NCBI GenBank assembly: GCA_026913215.1 | Contig: JAPTYK010000001.1 | Span: 1,984,001-2,048,000 of the forward strand | DNA from: Streptomyces diastatochromogenes | Lineage (GTDB): Bacteria > Actinomycetota > Actinomycetes > Streptomycetales > Streptomycetaceae | Length of the DNA stretch: 64,000 bases | Reading direction: 5' to 3' | Shown: positions 37,147 to 48,240 of the stretch, piece after piece | How the letters are laid out: every line of letters begins with the position of its first letter | How positions within the stretch are numbered: position 1 is the stretch's first letter | The notes under the pieces: model-generated | The model's database searches: none | Told to the model about the DNA's origin: nothing | What the model saw: only the letters and a program-made list of their open reading frames with translations | Program-made: the position numbers and the translations under genes

Positions 37147-38400
37147 TCAGATCGAGGGCCTCAGACGGGCCTTCTCGGTGGCGGTGACCGGGCTTCCGGC
37201 GGCCTCCACCAGGGCGCTGCCCGTGCGCCACTTGTCCCACGGCAGGTTCCAGTCGCCGTAGCCGTTTCCGAAGGTGTCCATCGCCTCGCCGGCGCTGTTG
37301 ACGACCCGGACCACGTCCCCGGGGCGGACGGTCTCGTAGAACCAGGCCGCGTTCCCCGTCGACATGCCGACACAGCCGTGGCTGACGTTCTCGACGCCCT
37401 GCGAGTCCACGGACCAGGGCGCGGCGTGCACGTACTCGCCGCTCCAGGTCACCCGGGTGGCGTAGTACACGGGCAGGTCGTACGAGTCGGAGCTGCCCTC
37501 CGCGATGCCGATGCTGGTGCCCTTCATCCGGACGTAGTACTCCTTGCCGAGCACCACCTTGATGCCGTTGCGGGTGGAGTAGCCGGGCTTGCCGGTGGTC
37601 ACCGGAATGGTGTTGATCACTTCTCCGTTGCGCTTCACGGTCATGTAGTGCGACTCGGCGTCCGCGACGGCCTCGATCCGGTCGCCGATGGTGAGCTTCA
37701 GCGGCTTGGAGGCGCCGCCGTAGAGCTTGTCGCCGACCTTGAGGCCGTCCAGGTTGCCGGTGGCCGTGACGAGCGCCCCGGCCGGCCAGTACTCCTTCGG
37801 ACGGAAGTGCAGCTTCTTGTCGTCCACCCAGTACCAGGAGCCCTCGACGGCGGGCGTGGAGCGGACCTTGAGGGCCCGTTCGACGACCGCGCGGGCCGCC
37901 CGGTCCTTGACGGGGAGGCTGAGGTCCGCCGTGATGGGCTGTCCGACGCCGTACGTGCCCGCCTCCGGCCCGAAGGTCACGGTGAGGGCCCGTTTGGCCG
38001 GAGCCGTCTCGAAAGTGAACGTACGGGCGCCTGGAGCGCCGTCCTCGTCCTCGGTGGCCACCTGGACCGTGTAGCGGGCGCCGGCCGCGAGGGCGGCCGT
38101 GGAGCGCCAGCGCCGGCCGTCCGCGGTGAGTTCGCCGGCCAGGTGGTGCCCGGAGGCGTCGGTGGCGGTGACGTCGGTGATCCGGCCGTCGTCGCCCTTG
38201 GTGGTGATCTCCAGGGGCTTCTCGGGGTCCGCCCTGGTGCCGTCGGCGGGGGCGCTGACCGCGAGCTGGTCCGCCGCGTCGTAGGCCTTCTCCGACAGCG
38301 GGTGGCCGTCGGAGCCCGCGCACGAGGTGGCGCCGGCGGTGACGGTGACGGCCAGAAGGGTGCAGCTCAGAACAGTCCGAATGCGCGGCGTGTCGTTCAT
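37147..38400 (-). CDS. L,D-transpeptidase lipoprotein
   Basis: 417 aa. Lipoprotein signal with lipobox AGATSC near residue 27. Two Ig-like domains follow (about residues 45-245), then the YkuD catalytic domain with the invariant site VENVSHGCVGMS (catalytic Cys) near residue 345 and upstream His in GEYVHAAPW. It cross-links peptidoglycan through meso-diaminopimelate (3-3) bonds, resistant to most penicillins. Member of the Mycobacterium Ldt-like group with Ig domains. ATG at 38400. Placed between cytochrome oxidase genes. Confidence 0.95.
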   Translation of the reverse strand: MNDTPRIRTVLSCTLLAVTVTAGATSCAGSDGHPLSEKAYDAADQLAVSAPADGTRADPEKPLEITTKGDDGRITDVTATDASGHHLAGELTADGRRWRSTAALAAGARYTVQVATEDEDGAPGARTFTFETAPAKRALTVTFGPEAGTYGVGQPITADLSLPVKDRAARAVVERALKVRSTPAVEGSWYWVDDKKLHFRPKEYWPAGALVTATGNLDGLKVGDKLYGGASKPLKLTIGDRIEAVADAESHYMTVKRNGEVINTIPVTTGKPGYSTRNGIKVVLGKEYYVRMKGTSIGIAEGSSDSYDLPVYYATRVTWSGEYVHAAPWSVDSQGVENVSHGCVGMSTGNAAWFYETVRPGDVVRVVNSAGEAMDTFGNGYGDWNLPWDKWRTGSALVEAAGSPVTATEKARLRPSI

Positions 38401-38451
38401 GACCTCACGCTAAGTACGATCCTCGCGCCCGGCGCGCCGAGTGCTGCAAAA

Positions 38452-38493
38452 GAGGGGCCCGGACGCTTCGTTGACGAAGTGTCCGGGCCCCTC
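38452..38493 (-). terminator. Terminator after ctaF
   Basis: GAGGGGCCCGGAC pairs with its complement, continuing through GCTTCG/CGAAGT (one G-U) to a TTGA loop, about 20 pairs, 28 bases after the ctaF stop codon. It closes the ctaC-ctaD-ctaF transcript. Confidence 0.9.
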
Positions 38494-38521
38494 GTGTGCT
38501 CCGGTGCGGAGCGGGGTACCG

Positions 38522-38920
38522 CTACTGGTTCTGGTTCTCGCCGCGGTAGAACTCGAAGACCCAGCCGAACAGGCCGACGAGGATCAGCGGGGCGGAGAAG
38601 TACAGCAGCCACCAGCCCATCGCGATGGCGAGGAAGGCGAGCGCGCCGCCGATGGCCAGCGAGAGCGGCTGCCAGCTGTGCGGGGCGAAGAAGCCCACCT
38701 CACCGGCCTCGTCCGCGACGTCGGCCTCCTTGTCGTCCTGCGCCATCGCGTCGACACGCTTGGCCGTGAAGGCCAGGTAGTAGCCGATCATGATGGCCAG
38801 GCCGAAGGCCAGGAAGAGCGCCGTCGTGCCGACCGGCTCCTTGGACCAGACGCCGTACAGGATCGCCATGGCAAGGATGAAGACGCTCAGCCAGATGAAC
38901 ATCTTGCCCTGGATCTTCAC
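38522..38920 (-). CDS. ctaF: Cytochrome c oxidase subunit IV (actinobacterial CtaF)
   Basis: 132 aa with four membrane helices, a small accessory subunit of the actinobacterial aa3 oxidase. Opening [20 protein letters not shown] and the block [14 protein letters not shown] are typical. It starts with GTG at 38920, overlapping the ctaD stop by four bases (GTGA), so it is coupled to ctaD. Ends FYRGENQNQ. Last gene of the ctaC-ctaD-ctaF row. Confidence 0.94.
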   Translation of the reverse strand: MKIQGKMFIWLSVFILAMAILYGVWSKEPVGTTALFLAFGLAIMIGYYLAFTAKRVDAMAQDDKEADVADEAGEVGFFAPHSWQPLSLAIGGALAFLAIAMGWWLLYFSAPLILVGLFGWVFEFYRGENQNQ

Positions 38921-40653
38921 TTGCCGGCCTCCTTGCTGCCCGTGAGGGCCGCGGCCTCGTGCGGCTTGTTCTCGAGCTGGTCGAGAGCGGCGATCTCAGG
39001 GTGGTGCAGGTCGAACGCCGGGGATTCCGAACGGATCCGCGGCAGGGTGAGGAAGTTGTGCCGCGGCGGCGGGCAGGAGGTCGCCCACTCGAGCGAACGG
39101 CCGTAGCCCCACGGGTCGTCGACCTCGATCTTCTTGCCGTACTTGGCGGTCTTCCAGACGTTGTAGAAGAACGGCAGGATCGACAGACCGAGCAGGAAGG
39201 AGGAGATCGTCGAGATCGTGTTCAGCGTGGTGAAGCCGTCGGCGTCGAGGTAGTCCGCGTAACGACGCGGCATGCCCTCGGCACCGAGCCAGTGCTGCAC
39301 CAGGAACGTGCCGTGGAAGCCCACGAACAGCGTCCAGAACGTGATCTTGCCGAGGCGCTCGTCGAGCATCTTGCCGGTGAACTTCGGCCACCAGAAGTGG
39401 AAGCCGGAGAACATCGCGAAGACGACGGTGCCGAAGATGACGTAGTGGAAGTGCGCCACGACGAAGTACGAGTCGGAGACGTGGAAGTCCATCGGGGGCG
39501 AGGCCAGGATGACGCCGGTCAGACCACCGAAGGTGAAGGTGATCAGGAAGCCGACGGCCCAGAGCATCGGGGTCTCGAAGGACAGCGAGCCCTTCCACAT
39601 CGTTCCGATCCAGTTGAAGAACTTCACGCCGGTCGGTACGGCGATGAGGAACGTCATGAAGGAGAAGAACGGGAGGAGCACGCCACCGGTGACGTACATG
39701 TGGTGCGCCCACACGGTCACGGACAGACCGGCGATCGCGATGGTCGCGGCCACCAGACCGATGTAGCCGAACATCGGCTTGCGGCTGAAGACCGGGATGA
39801 CCTCGGAGATGATGCCGAAGAAGGGCAAGGCGATGATGTACACCTCTGGGTGTCCGAAGAACCAGAAGAGGTGTTGCCACAGCAAGGCGCCGCCGTTGGC
39901 CGCGTCGAAGACGTGGGCACCGAACTTGCGGTCCGCCTCCAGGGCGAACAGCGCGGCCGCCAGGACCGGGAAGGCGAGCAGGACCAGGACACCGGTCAGC
40001 AGCACGTTCCAGGTGAAGATCGGCATGCGGAACATCGTCATGCCCGGAGCGCGCATGCAGATGATCGTGGTGATGAAGTTGACCGAGCCGAGGATCGTGC
40101 CGAAGCCGGAGAAGGCCAGACCCATGATCCACATGTCGGCGCCGACACCCGGCGAGCGGACGGCGTCCGACAGCGGGGAGTAGGCGAACCAGCCGAAGTC
40201 GGCGGCACCCTGCGGGGTGAGGAAGCCGGCCACCGCGATGATCGAGCCGAAGAGGTACAGCCAGTAGGCGAACATGTTCAGCCGCGGGAACGCCACGTCG
40301 GGCGCGCCGATCTGCAGCGGCATGATCCAGTTCGCGAAACCGGCGAACAGCGGCGTCGCGAACATCAGCAGCATGATCGTGCCGTGCATCGTGAACGCCT
40401 GGTTGAACTGCTCGTTCGACATGATCTGCGTACCCGGACGGGCCAGCTCGGCGCGCATGAAGAGCGCCATCAGGCCGCCGATGCAGAAGAACACGAACGA
40501 CGTGACCAGGTACATCGTACCGATGGTCTTGTGGTCGGTGGTGGTGAGCCACTTGATGACCACGTTGCCGGGCTGCTTGCGCCGTACGGGCAGCTCGTTC
40601 TCGTAAGAGTCCTCAGCCGCGGCGGCACCCTGGGTTTCGTTGGGGATGCTCAC
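38917..40653 (-). CDS. ctaD: Cytochrome c oxidase subunit I
   Basis: 578 aa catalytic subunit of the aa3 oxidase with twelve membrane helices; reduces O2 to water and pumps protons. Haem a ligand in [10 protein letters not shown], haem a3/CuB region in [14 protein letters not shown] (covalent His-Tyr) and [10 protein letters not shown], and [11 protein letters not shown] near the haem ligands. GTG start at 40653 overlaps the ctaC stop by four bases. It is intact across 1.7 kb although about one third of the window's genes are frame-broken. Confidence 0.98.
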   Translation of the reverse strand: MSIPNETQGAAAAEDSYENELPVRRKQPGNVVIKWLTTTDHKTIGTMYLVTSFVFFCIGGLMALFMRAELARPGTQIMSNEQFNQAFTMHGTIMLLMFATPLFAGFANWIMPLQIGAPDVAFPRLNMFAYWLYLFGSIIAVAGFLTPQGAADFGWFAYSPLSDAVRSPGVGADMWIMGLAFSGFGTILGSVNFITTIICMRAPGMTMFRMPIFTWNVLLTGVLVLLAFPVLAAALFALEADRKFGAHVFDAANGGALLWQHLFWFFGHPEVYIIALPFFGIISEVIPVFSRKPMFGYIGLVAATIAIAGLSVTVWAHHMYVTGGVLLPFFSFMTFLIAVPTGVKFFNWIGTMWKGSLSFETPMLWAVGFLITFTFGGLTGVILASPPMDFHVSDSYFVVAHFHYVIFGTVVFAMFSGFHFWWPKFTGKMLDERLGKITFWTLFVGFHGTFLVQHWLGAEGMPRRYADYLDADGFTTLNTISTISSFLLGLSILPFFYNVWKTAKYGKKIEVDDPWGYGRSLEWATSCPPPRHNFLTLPRIRSESPAFDLHHPEIAALDQLENKPHEAAALTGSKEAGK

Positions 40654-41615
40654 AGTTGGTGCTTCTCCGCATTCCTAGCCGGGTCCGTCTGCGCGATGCC
40701 GGACGGGATGTAGCCGGTCTGCCCCTTCGCGGCCAGCTCCTTCAGGTGCGCCTGGTAGCGCTCCGGGGAGACCACCTTGACGTTGAAGAGCATCCGGGAG
40801 TGGTCGACACCGCACAGCTCGGCGCACTTGCCGAGGAAGGTGCCCTCACGGGTCGGAGTCACTTCGAAGGAGTTGGTGTGACCCGGAATGACGTCCTGCT
40901 TCATGAGGAAGGGGACCACCCAGAACGAGTGGATGACGTCACGGGAGGACAGGACGAACCTGACCTTCTCACCCTTCGGCAGCCACAGGGTCGGGCCCGG
41001 GTTGCCGGTCTGCGGGTTCCGGTCGCCGGGGATGCCGGCGTCGTAGACACCGCCCGCGTTCTCCGGGAAGTCCGCGAGGAACTTGTCCGGGAGCGAGGCG
41101 AGGTTCTTGTCCGTCTTGGCGTCACCCTTCACACCGGGCACGTTCTCGACGTAGTTGAAGCCCCAGCTCCACTGGTAGCCGACCACGTTGACCGTGTGAG
41201 CCGGCTTCGGGGTGAGCTCGAGGAGCTTCGACTCGTCGCGCGCGGTGAAGTAGAAGAGCACCGAGACGATGATGAGCGGAGTGACCGTGTACAGCGCCTC
41301 GATGGGCATGTTGTAACGGGTCTGCGGAGGTACCTCGACCTTGGTCCGGCTGCGCCGGTGGAAGATGGTGGCCCAGAGGATCAGGCCCCACACCAGGATG
41401 CCCGTGATCAGGGCCGCGGCCCAGGAGCCCTGCCAGAGGGAGAGGATCCGAGGCGCCTCTTCCGTGACGGGGGTGGGCATGCCAAGGCGGGGGAAGTCTT
41501 CCCAGTTGTACGAGCAGCCCGTGGCTGTCGCCAGGATCAGGCCCGCAGTCAGCACCTGCGGCAGCTTCCGCCGCATCGGGCGCCGCGACGAGCGGTCGGA
41601 GCCGTTGGGACTCAC
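40650..41615 (-). CDS. ctaC: Cytochrome c oxidase subunit II
   Basis: 321 aa lipoprotein-type subunit with lipobox ATATGC near residue 30, two membrane helices and a CuA cupredoxin domain. CuA ligands are in [14 protein letters not shown] (two Cys, Glu carbonyl, His, Met) with the first His in DVIHSFWV. It receives electrons from QcrC and passes them to CtaD. GTG at 41615 has a GGAAGG-type site; the ATG further upstream at 41726 would add an Arg-rich, non-conserved lead. First gene of the ctaC-ctaD-ctaF transcript. Confidence 0.95.
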   Translation of the reverse strand: MSPNGSDRSSRRPMRRKLPQVLTAGLILATATGCSYNWEDFPRLGMPTPVTEEAPRILSLWQGSWAAALITGILVWGLILWATIFHRRSRTKVEVPPQTRYNMPIEALYTVTPLIIVSVLFYFTARDESKLLELTPKPAHTVNVVGYQWSWGFNYVENVPGVKGDAKTDKNLASLPDKFLADFPENAGGVYDAGIPGDRNPQTGNPGPTLWLPKGEKVRFVLSSRDVIHSFWVVPFLMKQDVIPGHTNSFEVTPTREGTFLGKCAELCGVDHSRMLFNVKVVSPERYQAHLKELAAKGQTGYIPSGIAQTDPARNAEKHQL

Positions 41616-41958
41616 GTAGCGCCTTCCCGAGAGTCTCGGCCCGCAGTGGTCGGCCACGGCCGTCCGTCTCGCTGGTCGGTCGCCGCCCCGGCCGCGGGCA
41701 GGGGTTTGGATGTTTATGCGGACCAAACCCTACTGGACGCTATTTGGGGTCGCGCGGGAGGGTGCCCAACGCGCCGTCCGAGTCCCCGAAGGGGTGGACT
41801 CCGGTGTTCCGGAGGGGGTACGACACCCCGTTCGGCGGTCTGCCGACGCACCGGGCCGCACTTCTGACGAGGGCTCATCGGGTGCCGGGGCCGCCCGGCG
41901 GCGGGGCTTCGGCGGGGCCGGGACCGCGGTGGGGGCGTGCGCGTTCTACGGTGGGCGG
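41616..41958. other. 343-bp divergent region between ctaC and the desulfurase-TusA gene
   Basis: Holds a GGGTTTGG-N13-CCAAACCC palindrome (41703-41731) and presumably both promoters. The rest (41740-41950) is GC-rich with no recognisable reading frame or element. Confidence 0.55.
41703..41731. promoter_or_regulatory. Possible operator before ctaC
   Basis: GGGTTTGG and CCAAACCC are perfect complements separated by 13 bases, 88 bases upstream of the ctaC start. The spacer contains an AT-rich TAAACAT (minus strand) that could serve as a -10 box. Confidence 0.4.
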
Positions 41959-44445
<2,487 letters not shown>

Positions 44446-44580
44446 TCAGTAGGGGCGCGCGAGGCGCTCGAACGAAGGACGACAGTTCACGCTACCGGCT
44501 GGGGGACTCCCTGCCGAACAGTGGAAACTACCCCAGAGTAGGTCTTTTCCCCGGAGCGCTGCGGTGCATACGGTGCGCCC

Positions 44581-44787
44581 ATGACCATGTACCCCGCTCC
44601 TCGCGAGCGACACGAGTCCGAGTTGAGCCTCGCCCAGCTGCGCGGGGACGGTGCTCGGATGGCCCCCCACTGGGTCGCGCCGGTCTCCCCCGAGCCCGTA
44701 CGGGTCTCCCCCGCGTCGATCCACGGCGTCGTCGTGCCGGCGGCCTCGGCCCGGCTGATCGAGGCCACCGTCGAGTACGGCGGCTGA
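44581..44787 (+). CDS. Small hypothetical protein
   Basis: 68 aa, MTMYPAPRERHESELSLAQL opening, then HWVAPVSPEPVRVSPASIHG and LIEATVEYGG at the end. I recognise no domain. Codon use is normal coding-type (GC-rich third positions), and the frame is clean between two gene-free gaps. No strong ribosome site is visible. Function unknown. Confidence 0.5.
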   Translation: MTMYPAPRERHESELSLAQLRGDGARMAPHWVAPVSPEPVRVSPASIHGVVVPAASARLIEATVEYGG

Positions 44788-44853
44788 CGGAGGGGAACCG
44801 TCCGCCCGTCCGCTCCGTCCCATCGACGTCCGGTCGAGACGAGGAGCGTTGCG

Positions 44854-46294
44854 GTGAGCGGTACGGAGAACGTGCGGAGGCGACGGAACGCCCTGGCCGC
44901 CTCGGTGGCGGCGGGTGTGCTGATCGCCGGGGGCGGCGGCGTCTATCTGGCGGTGGCGGCGACGTCGCCGGGCGCGGCCACCCGGCCGCGGCGGCCGACG
45001 GGGCCGCCCGGACGGTGCCGTCCCCGCCTCCGCGCCTGGAGACGGGCAGCGGCGGCGCCGGGATCGCGCCCGGTGAACCGGACCCGGGCGGCGGCCCGCG
45101 CGGGACGGTCTACAAAGCCAGGGCCCCCTCCCCAAGGGCCCTCCTCGGCCGCGGTCCACCGGCCCGAGGGCCTGGTCACCTCGGCGGAGGTGACCAGGCT
45201 GGCCGAAGCGCTCGGGATCGGGGACGGCCCGCGCTGGTCGGGGACGTCTGGACGATCGGGCCCGAGAAGGACGGCCGGGGCCGCGCCTCGACGTGGCCCG
45301 GAAGGCGCCCGGGAACTGGACGTTCTCCTGGTACGACGGCGGCCCGGCCGGTGACTCCTGCCTCAAGGGCGCGGCCTGCCCGCCCCGGGCGAGGTGAAGC
45401 CCCGACGGCGGGCCGTACGCCGGTGAGCGAGGCGGCGGCGAAGGCGGCGGCCGTCCCCGTCCTGAAGGCGCTCGGCCAGGACGACGCGAAGGTGACCGCG
45501 ACCCAGGTGATCGACGGCTCGGTGCGCGTGGTCAACGCCGATCCGGTGGTGGCCGGGCTGCCCACCCACGGCTGGTCGACGGGCCTGCACATCGGCCCGG
45601 ACGGGAAGGCCGTCGGCGGGAGCGGGATGCTCAAGGAGCCGGTGAAGGGCGCCACGTATCCCGTGGTCGGGGCGGCGAAGGCGCTCGCCGAGCTGAACGA
45701 GGAGTCGAAGGGCACGGGCCCGGTCGGCATCGGCGGCTGCGCGACCGACCCGCCGGCGGGGGCGGGGTCGACAGGAACGGCAAGGCCGACCCGGTCGCGC
45801 CCTGCCGGCCGGACGCGGGCGTGGCGCCGCCGGCGGAGGTCCCGGTGACGGGCGCGGTGTTCGGTCTGGCCGCGCGGGACGTGGCCGGCGAGCGGCTGCT
45901 CGTACCGGCGTGGCTGTTCACCGCGGACCCGGTGGACGCGGCGCCCTACACGGTGGTGGAGACGGCGGTGGTCCGGGAGTACCTGGCGCCGCCGGTGAAG
46001 CCCTCGCCGCCGGACCAGGGCACGGCGCCGGCCCGGCAGATCGGGTCGTACCGGACGGCGGAGGACGGCCGGAAGCTGACGGTCACCTTCTGGGGCGGGG
46101 TGTGCGGCACGTACACCGCCGAGGCCGTGGAGACCCCGGAGAGGGTGACGGTGCGGATCGACGAGAAGTCCGACCCCGGGCGGGTGTGCATCGCGATCGC
46201 CAAGGAGATCACGCTGACCGTGACGCTGCAGAGCCCGCTGGGCGACCGGGCCGTGGTGGACGCGGCGAGCGGGGAGGCCGTGCCGCGGCGCTGA
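44854..46294 (+). pseudogene. Membrane-anchored or exported hypothetical protein (frame broken)
   Basis: Starts GTG (44854) with GAGGAG upstream, basic MSGTENVRRRRNALAASV then a hydrophobic anchor (residues 15-37). A Gly/Pro-rich linker follows. Recognisable folded parts in various frames: VSEAAAKAAAVPVLKALGQDDAKV, DGSVRVVNADPVVAGLPTHGWST and near the end a segment with VCGTYTAEAVETPERV and RVCIAIAKEI. At least four frame changes split it. I know the family only as conserved Streptomyces hypothetical proteins; function unknown. Confidence 0.6.
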
Positions 46295-46317
46295 GCGCGC
46301 CGGGCGGGCCTGGTACG

Positions 46318-46361
46318 CGTGAGGGCGGTGGCCCGGAAGCTCCTGGGCCACCGCCCTCACG
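46318..46361. terminator. Bidirectional terminator
   Basis: 17-bp stem CGTGAGGGCGGTGGCCC with its complement around a 10-base loop, between the hypothetical membrane gene and erpA, which converge. Confidence 0.9.
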
Positions 46362-46372
46362 TGCGTACGGGC

Positions 46373-46729
46373 TTAGCTGAACGAGTCGCCGCAGGCGCAG
46401 GAGCCCGTGGCGTTCGGGTTGTCGATGGTGAAGCCCTGCTTCTCGATCGTGTCGACGAAGTCGATCGACGCGCCGCCCAGGTACGGGGCGCTCATGCGGT
46501 CGGTGACGACCTTGACGCCGTCGAAGTCCTTCACGACGTCGCCGTCGAGCGAACGCTCGTCGAAGAACAGCTGGTAACGCAGGCCGGAGCAGCCGCCGGG
46601 CTGAACGGCGACGCGCAGGGCCAGGTCCTCGCGGCCTTCCTGGTCGAGGAGGGCCTTGACCTTGGCCGCGGCGGCGTCGGACAGGAGGATGCCGTCGCTG
46701 ACAGTGGTCTTCTCGTCCGATACGGACAT
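46373..46729 (-). CDS. erpA: Iron-sulfur cluster insertion protein (ErpA/HesB/IscA)
   Basis: 118 aa A-type carrier that hands Fe-S clusters to target enzymes. Cluster Cys residues: QPGGCSGLRYQL and the C-terminal TGSCACGDSFS pair. ATG at 46729 (MSVSDEKTTV). Divergent from nadA, whose product is a 4Fe-4S enzyme, so a shared promoter region is sensible. Three short repeats in that region may regulate both. Confidence 0.95.
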   Translation of the reverse strand: MSVSDEKTTVSDGILLSDAAAAKVKALLDQEGREDLALRVAVQPGGCSGLRYQLFFDERSLDGDVVKDFDGVKVVTDRMSAPYLGGASIDFVDTIEKQGFTIDNPNATGSCACGDSFS

Positions 46730-46864
46730 CTGCTTCTCTCCCGGTGTGTACGGAGACTGCTTGCCGACGGTTGCAACCGGCGGTGTCCCGGATTCATTCC
46801 GGGCCGAGCGGGTCTTTCTTCTTTCATGCTCGCACACCCTGTCCAGGAGTGCGGACGGCGAATT

Positions 46865-46934
46865 CGTCACATCGACACTATGGCCATCGTCATTCTGACG
46901 TGAAGCAGTTATGATAGATAGCGTCATTTCGACG
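46865..46934. promoter_or_regulatory. Three CGTCA-N3-YGACR repeats between erpA and nadA
   Basis: CGTCACATCGACA (46865-46877), CGTCATTCTGACG (46888-46900) and CGTCATTTCGACG (46922-46934). The middle copy is a perfect inverted repeat. A -10-like TATGAT (46911-46916) lies between the second and third. Probably binding sites for a regulator of nadA, erpA or both. Confidence 0.5.
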
Positions 46935-46974
46935 AAAAGCGTTTCCCGAAGACCCCGAAGAAAGGGTGCGTGAC

Positions 46975-48153
46975 GTGACCACCGCCCAGCCCCTGGATGT
47001 GCAGCCGACGCCGCTCGCCCTGCTCCTGCTCGGCCGCGAGGCCGACCCGAAGAGCGAGCGCGGCGTGGAGTGTCCCGGCGACCTGCCGTCGCCCTCCGAC
47101 CCGGACCTCGTGGAGCGCGCCCGCGCCGCCAAGGAGAAGCTCGGGGACAAGGTCTTCGTCCTCGGCCACCACTACCAGCGCGACGAGGTCATCCAGTTCG
47201 CCGACGTGACGGGTGACTCCTTCAAGCTCGCGCGCGACGCCGCCGCCAAGCCCGAGGCCGAGTACATCGTCTTCTGCGGCGTCCACTTCATGGCGGAGTC
47301 GGCCGACATCCTCACCGGCGACGACCAGAAGGTCGTCCTGCCCGACCTCGCGGCCGGCTGCTCGATGGCCGACATGGCCACCGCCGAGCAGGTCGCCGAG
47401 TGCTGGGACGTGCTGACCGAGGCCGGGATCGCCGAGCAGGTCGTGCCCGTCTCGTACATGAACTCCTCGGCCGACATCAAGGCCTTCACCGGCAAGCACG
47501 GGGGCACGATCTGCACCTCGTCCAACGCCGAGCGGGCCCTGAACTGGGCCTTCGAGCAGGGCGAGAAGGTGCTGTTCCTGCCGGACCAGCACCTGGGCCG
47601 CAACACCGCCGTCCGCGACATGGGCATGTCCCTGGACGACTGCGTGCTCTACAACCCGCACAAGCCGAACGGCGGCCTGACCGTCGAGGAGCTGCGCAAC
47701 GCCAAGATGATCCTCTGGCGCGGCCACTGCTCGGTGCACGGCCGGTTCTCGCTGGACTCGGTGAACGACGTCCGCGAGCGCATCCCGGGCGTGAACGTGC
47801 TCGTCCACCCCGAGTGCCGCCACGAGGTCGTCGCCGCCGCGGACCACGTCGGCTCGACCGAGTACATCATCAACACCCTGGAGGCGGCCCCGGCCGGTTC
47901 CAAGTGGGCGATCGGCACGGAGCTGAACCTCGTCCGCCGGCTGGCGAACCGATTCGCCGACCAGGACAAGGAGATCGTCTTCCTCGACAAGACGGTCTGC
48001 TTCTGCTCGACGATGAACCGCATCGACCTCCCGCACCTGGTGTGGACCCTGGAGTCGCTGGCCGAGGGCAACCTCGTCAACCAGATCCAGGTCGACAAGG
48101 AGACCGAGAGCTTCGCCAAGCTCGCCCTGGAGCGGATGCTGGCCCTGCCGTAA
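46975..48153 (+). CDS. nadA: Quinolinate synthase
   Basis: 392 aa 4Fe-4S enzyme of NAD synthesis: condenses iminoaspartate with dihydroxyacetone phosphate. Cluster Cys residues in AAGCSMADM and CFCSTMNRI and in HPECRHE; substrate-binding HHYQRDEVIQFAD near residue 65 and WRGHCSVHGRF. GTG at 46975 gives MTTAQPLDVQPT with AAGG nine bases upstream; the GTG at 46966 is too close to that site. Divergent from erpA. nadB and nadC are not in the window. Confidence 0.95.
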   Translation: MTTAQPLDVQPTPLALLLLGREADPKSERGVECPGDLPSPSDPDLVERARAAKEKLGDKVFVLGHHYQRDEVIQFADVTGDSFKLARDAAAKPEAEYIVFCGVHFMAESADILTGDDQKVVLPDLAAGCSMADMATAEQVAECWDVLTEAGIAEQVVPVSYMNSSADIKAFTGKHGGTICTSSNAERALNWAFEQGEKVLFLPDQHLGRNTAVRDMGMSLDDCVLYNPHKPNGGLTVEELRNAKMILWRGHCSVHGRFSLDSVNDVRERIPGVNVLVHPECRHEVVAAADHVGSTEYIINTLEAAPAGSKWAIGTELNLVRRLANRFADQDKEIVFLDKTVCFCSTMNRIDLPHLVWTLESLAEGNLVNQIQVDKETESFAKLALERMLALP

Positions 48154-48188
48154 CGGTTCTCCCGTGACGGTTCTGCCGTACGCACGCC

Positions 48189-48226
48189 GGAAGGGGCGCC
48201 CCGCGGACTCGCGGGGCGCCCCTTCC
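48189..48226. terminator. Bidirectional terminator
   Basis: 16-bp perfect stem GGAAGGGGCGCCCCGC with its complement around a 6-base loop, between nadA and the convergent RND transporter gene. Confidence 0.92.
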
Positions 48227-48240
48227 TCGTGCCGTACGGA

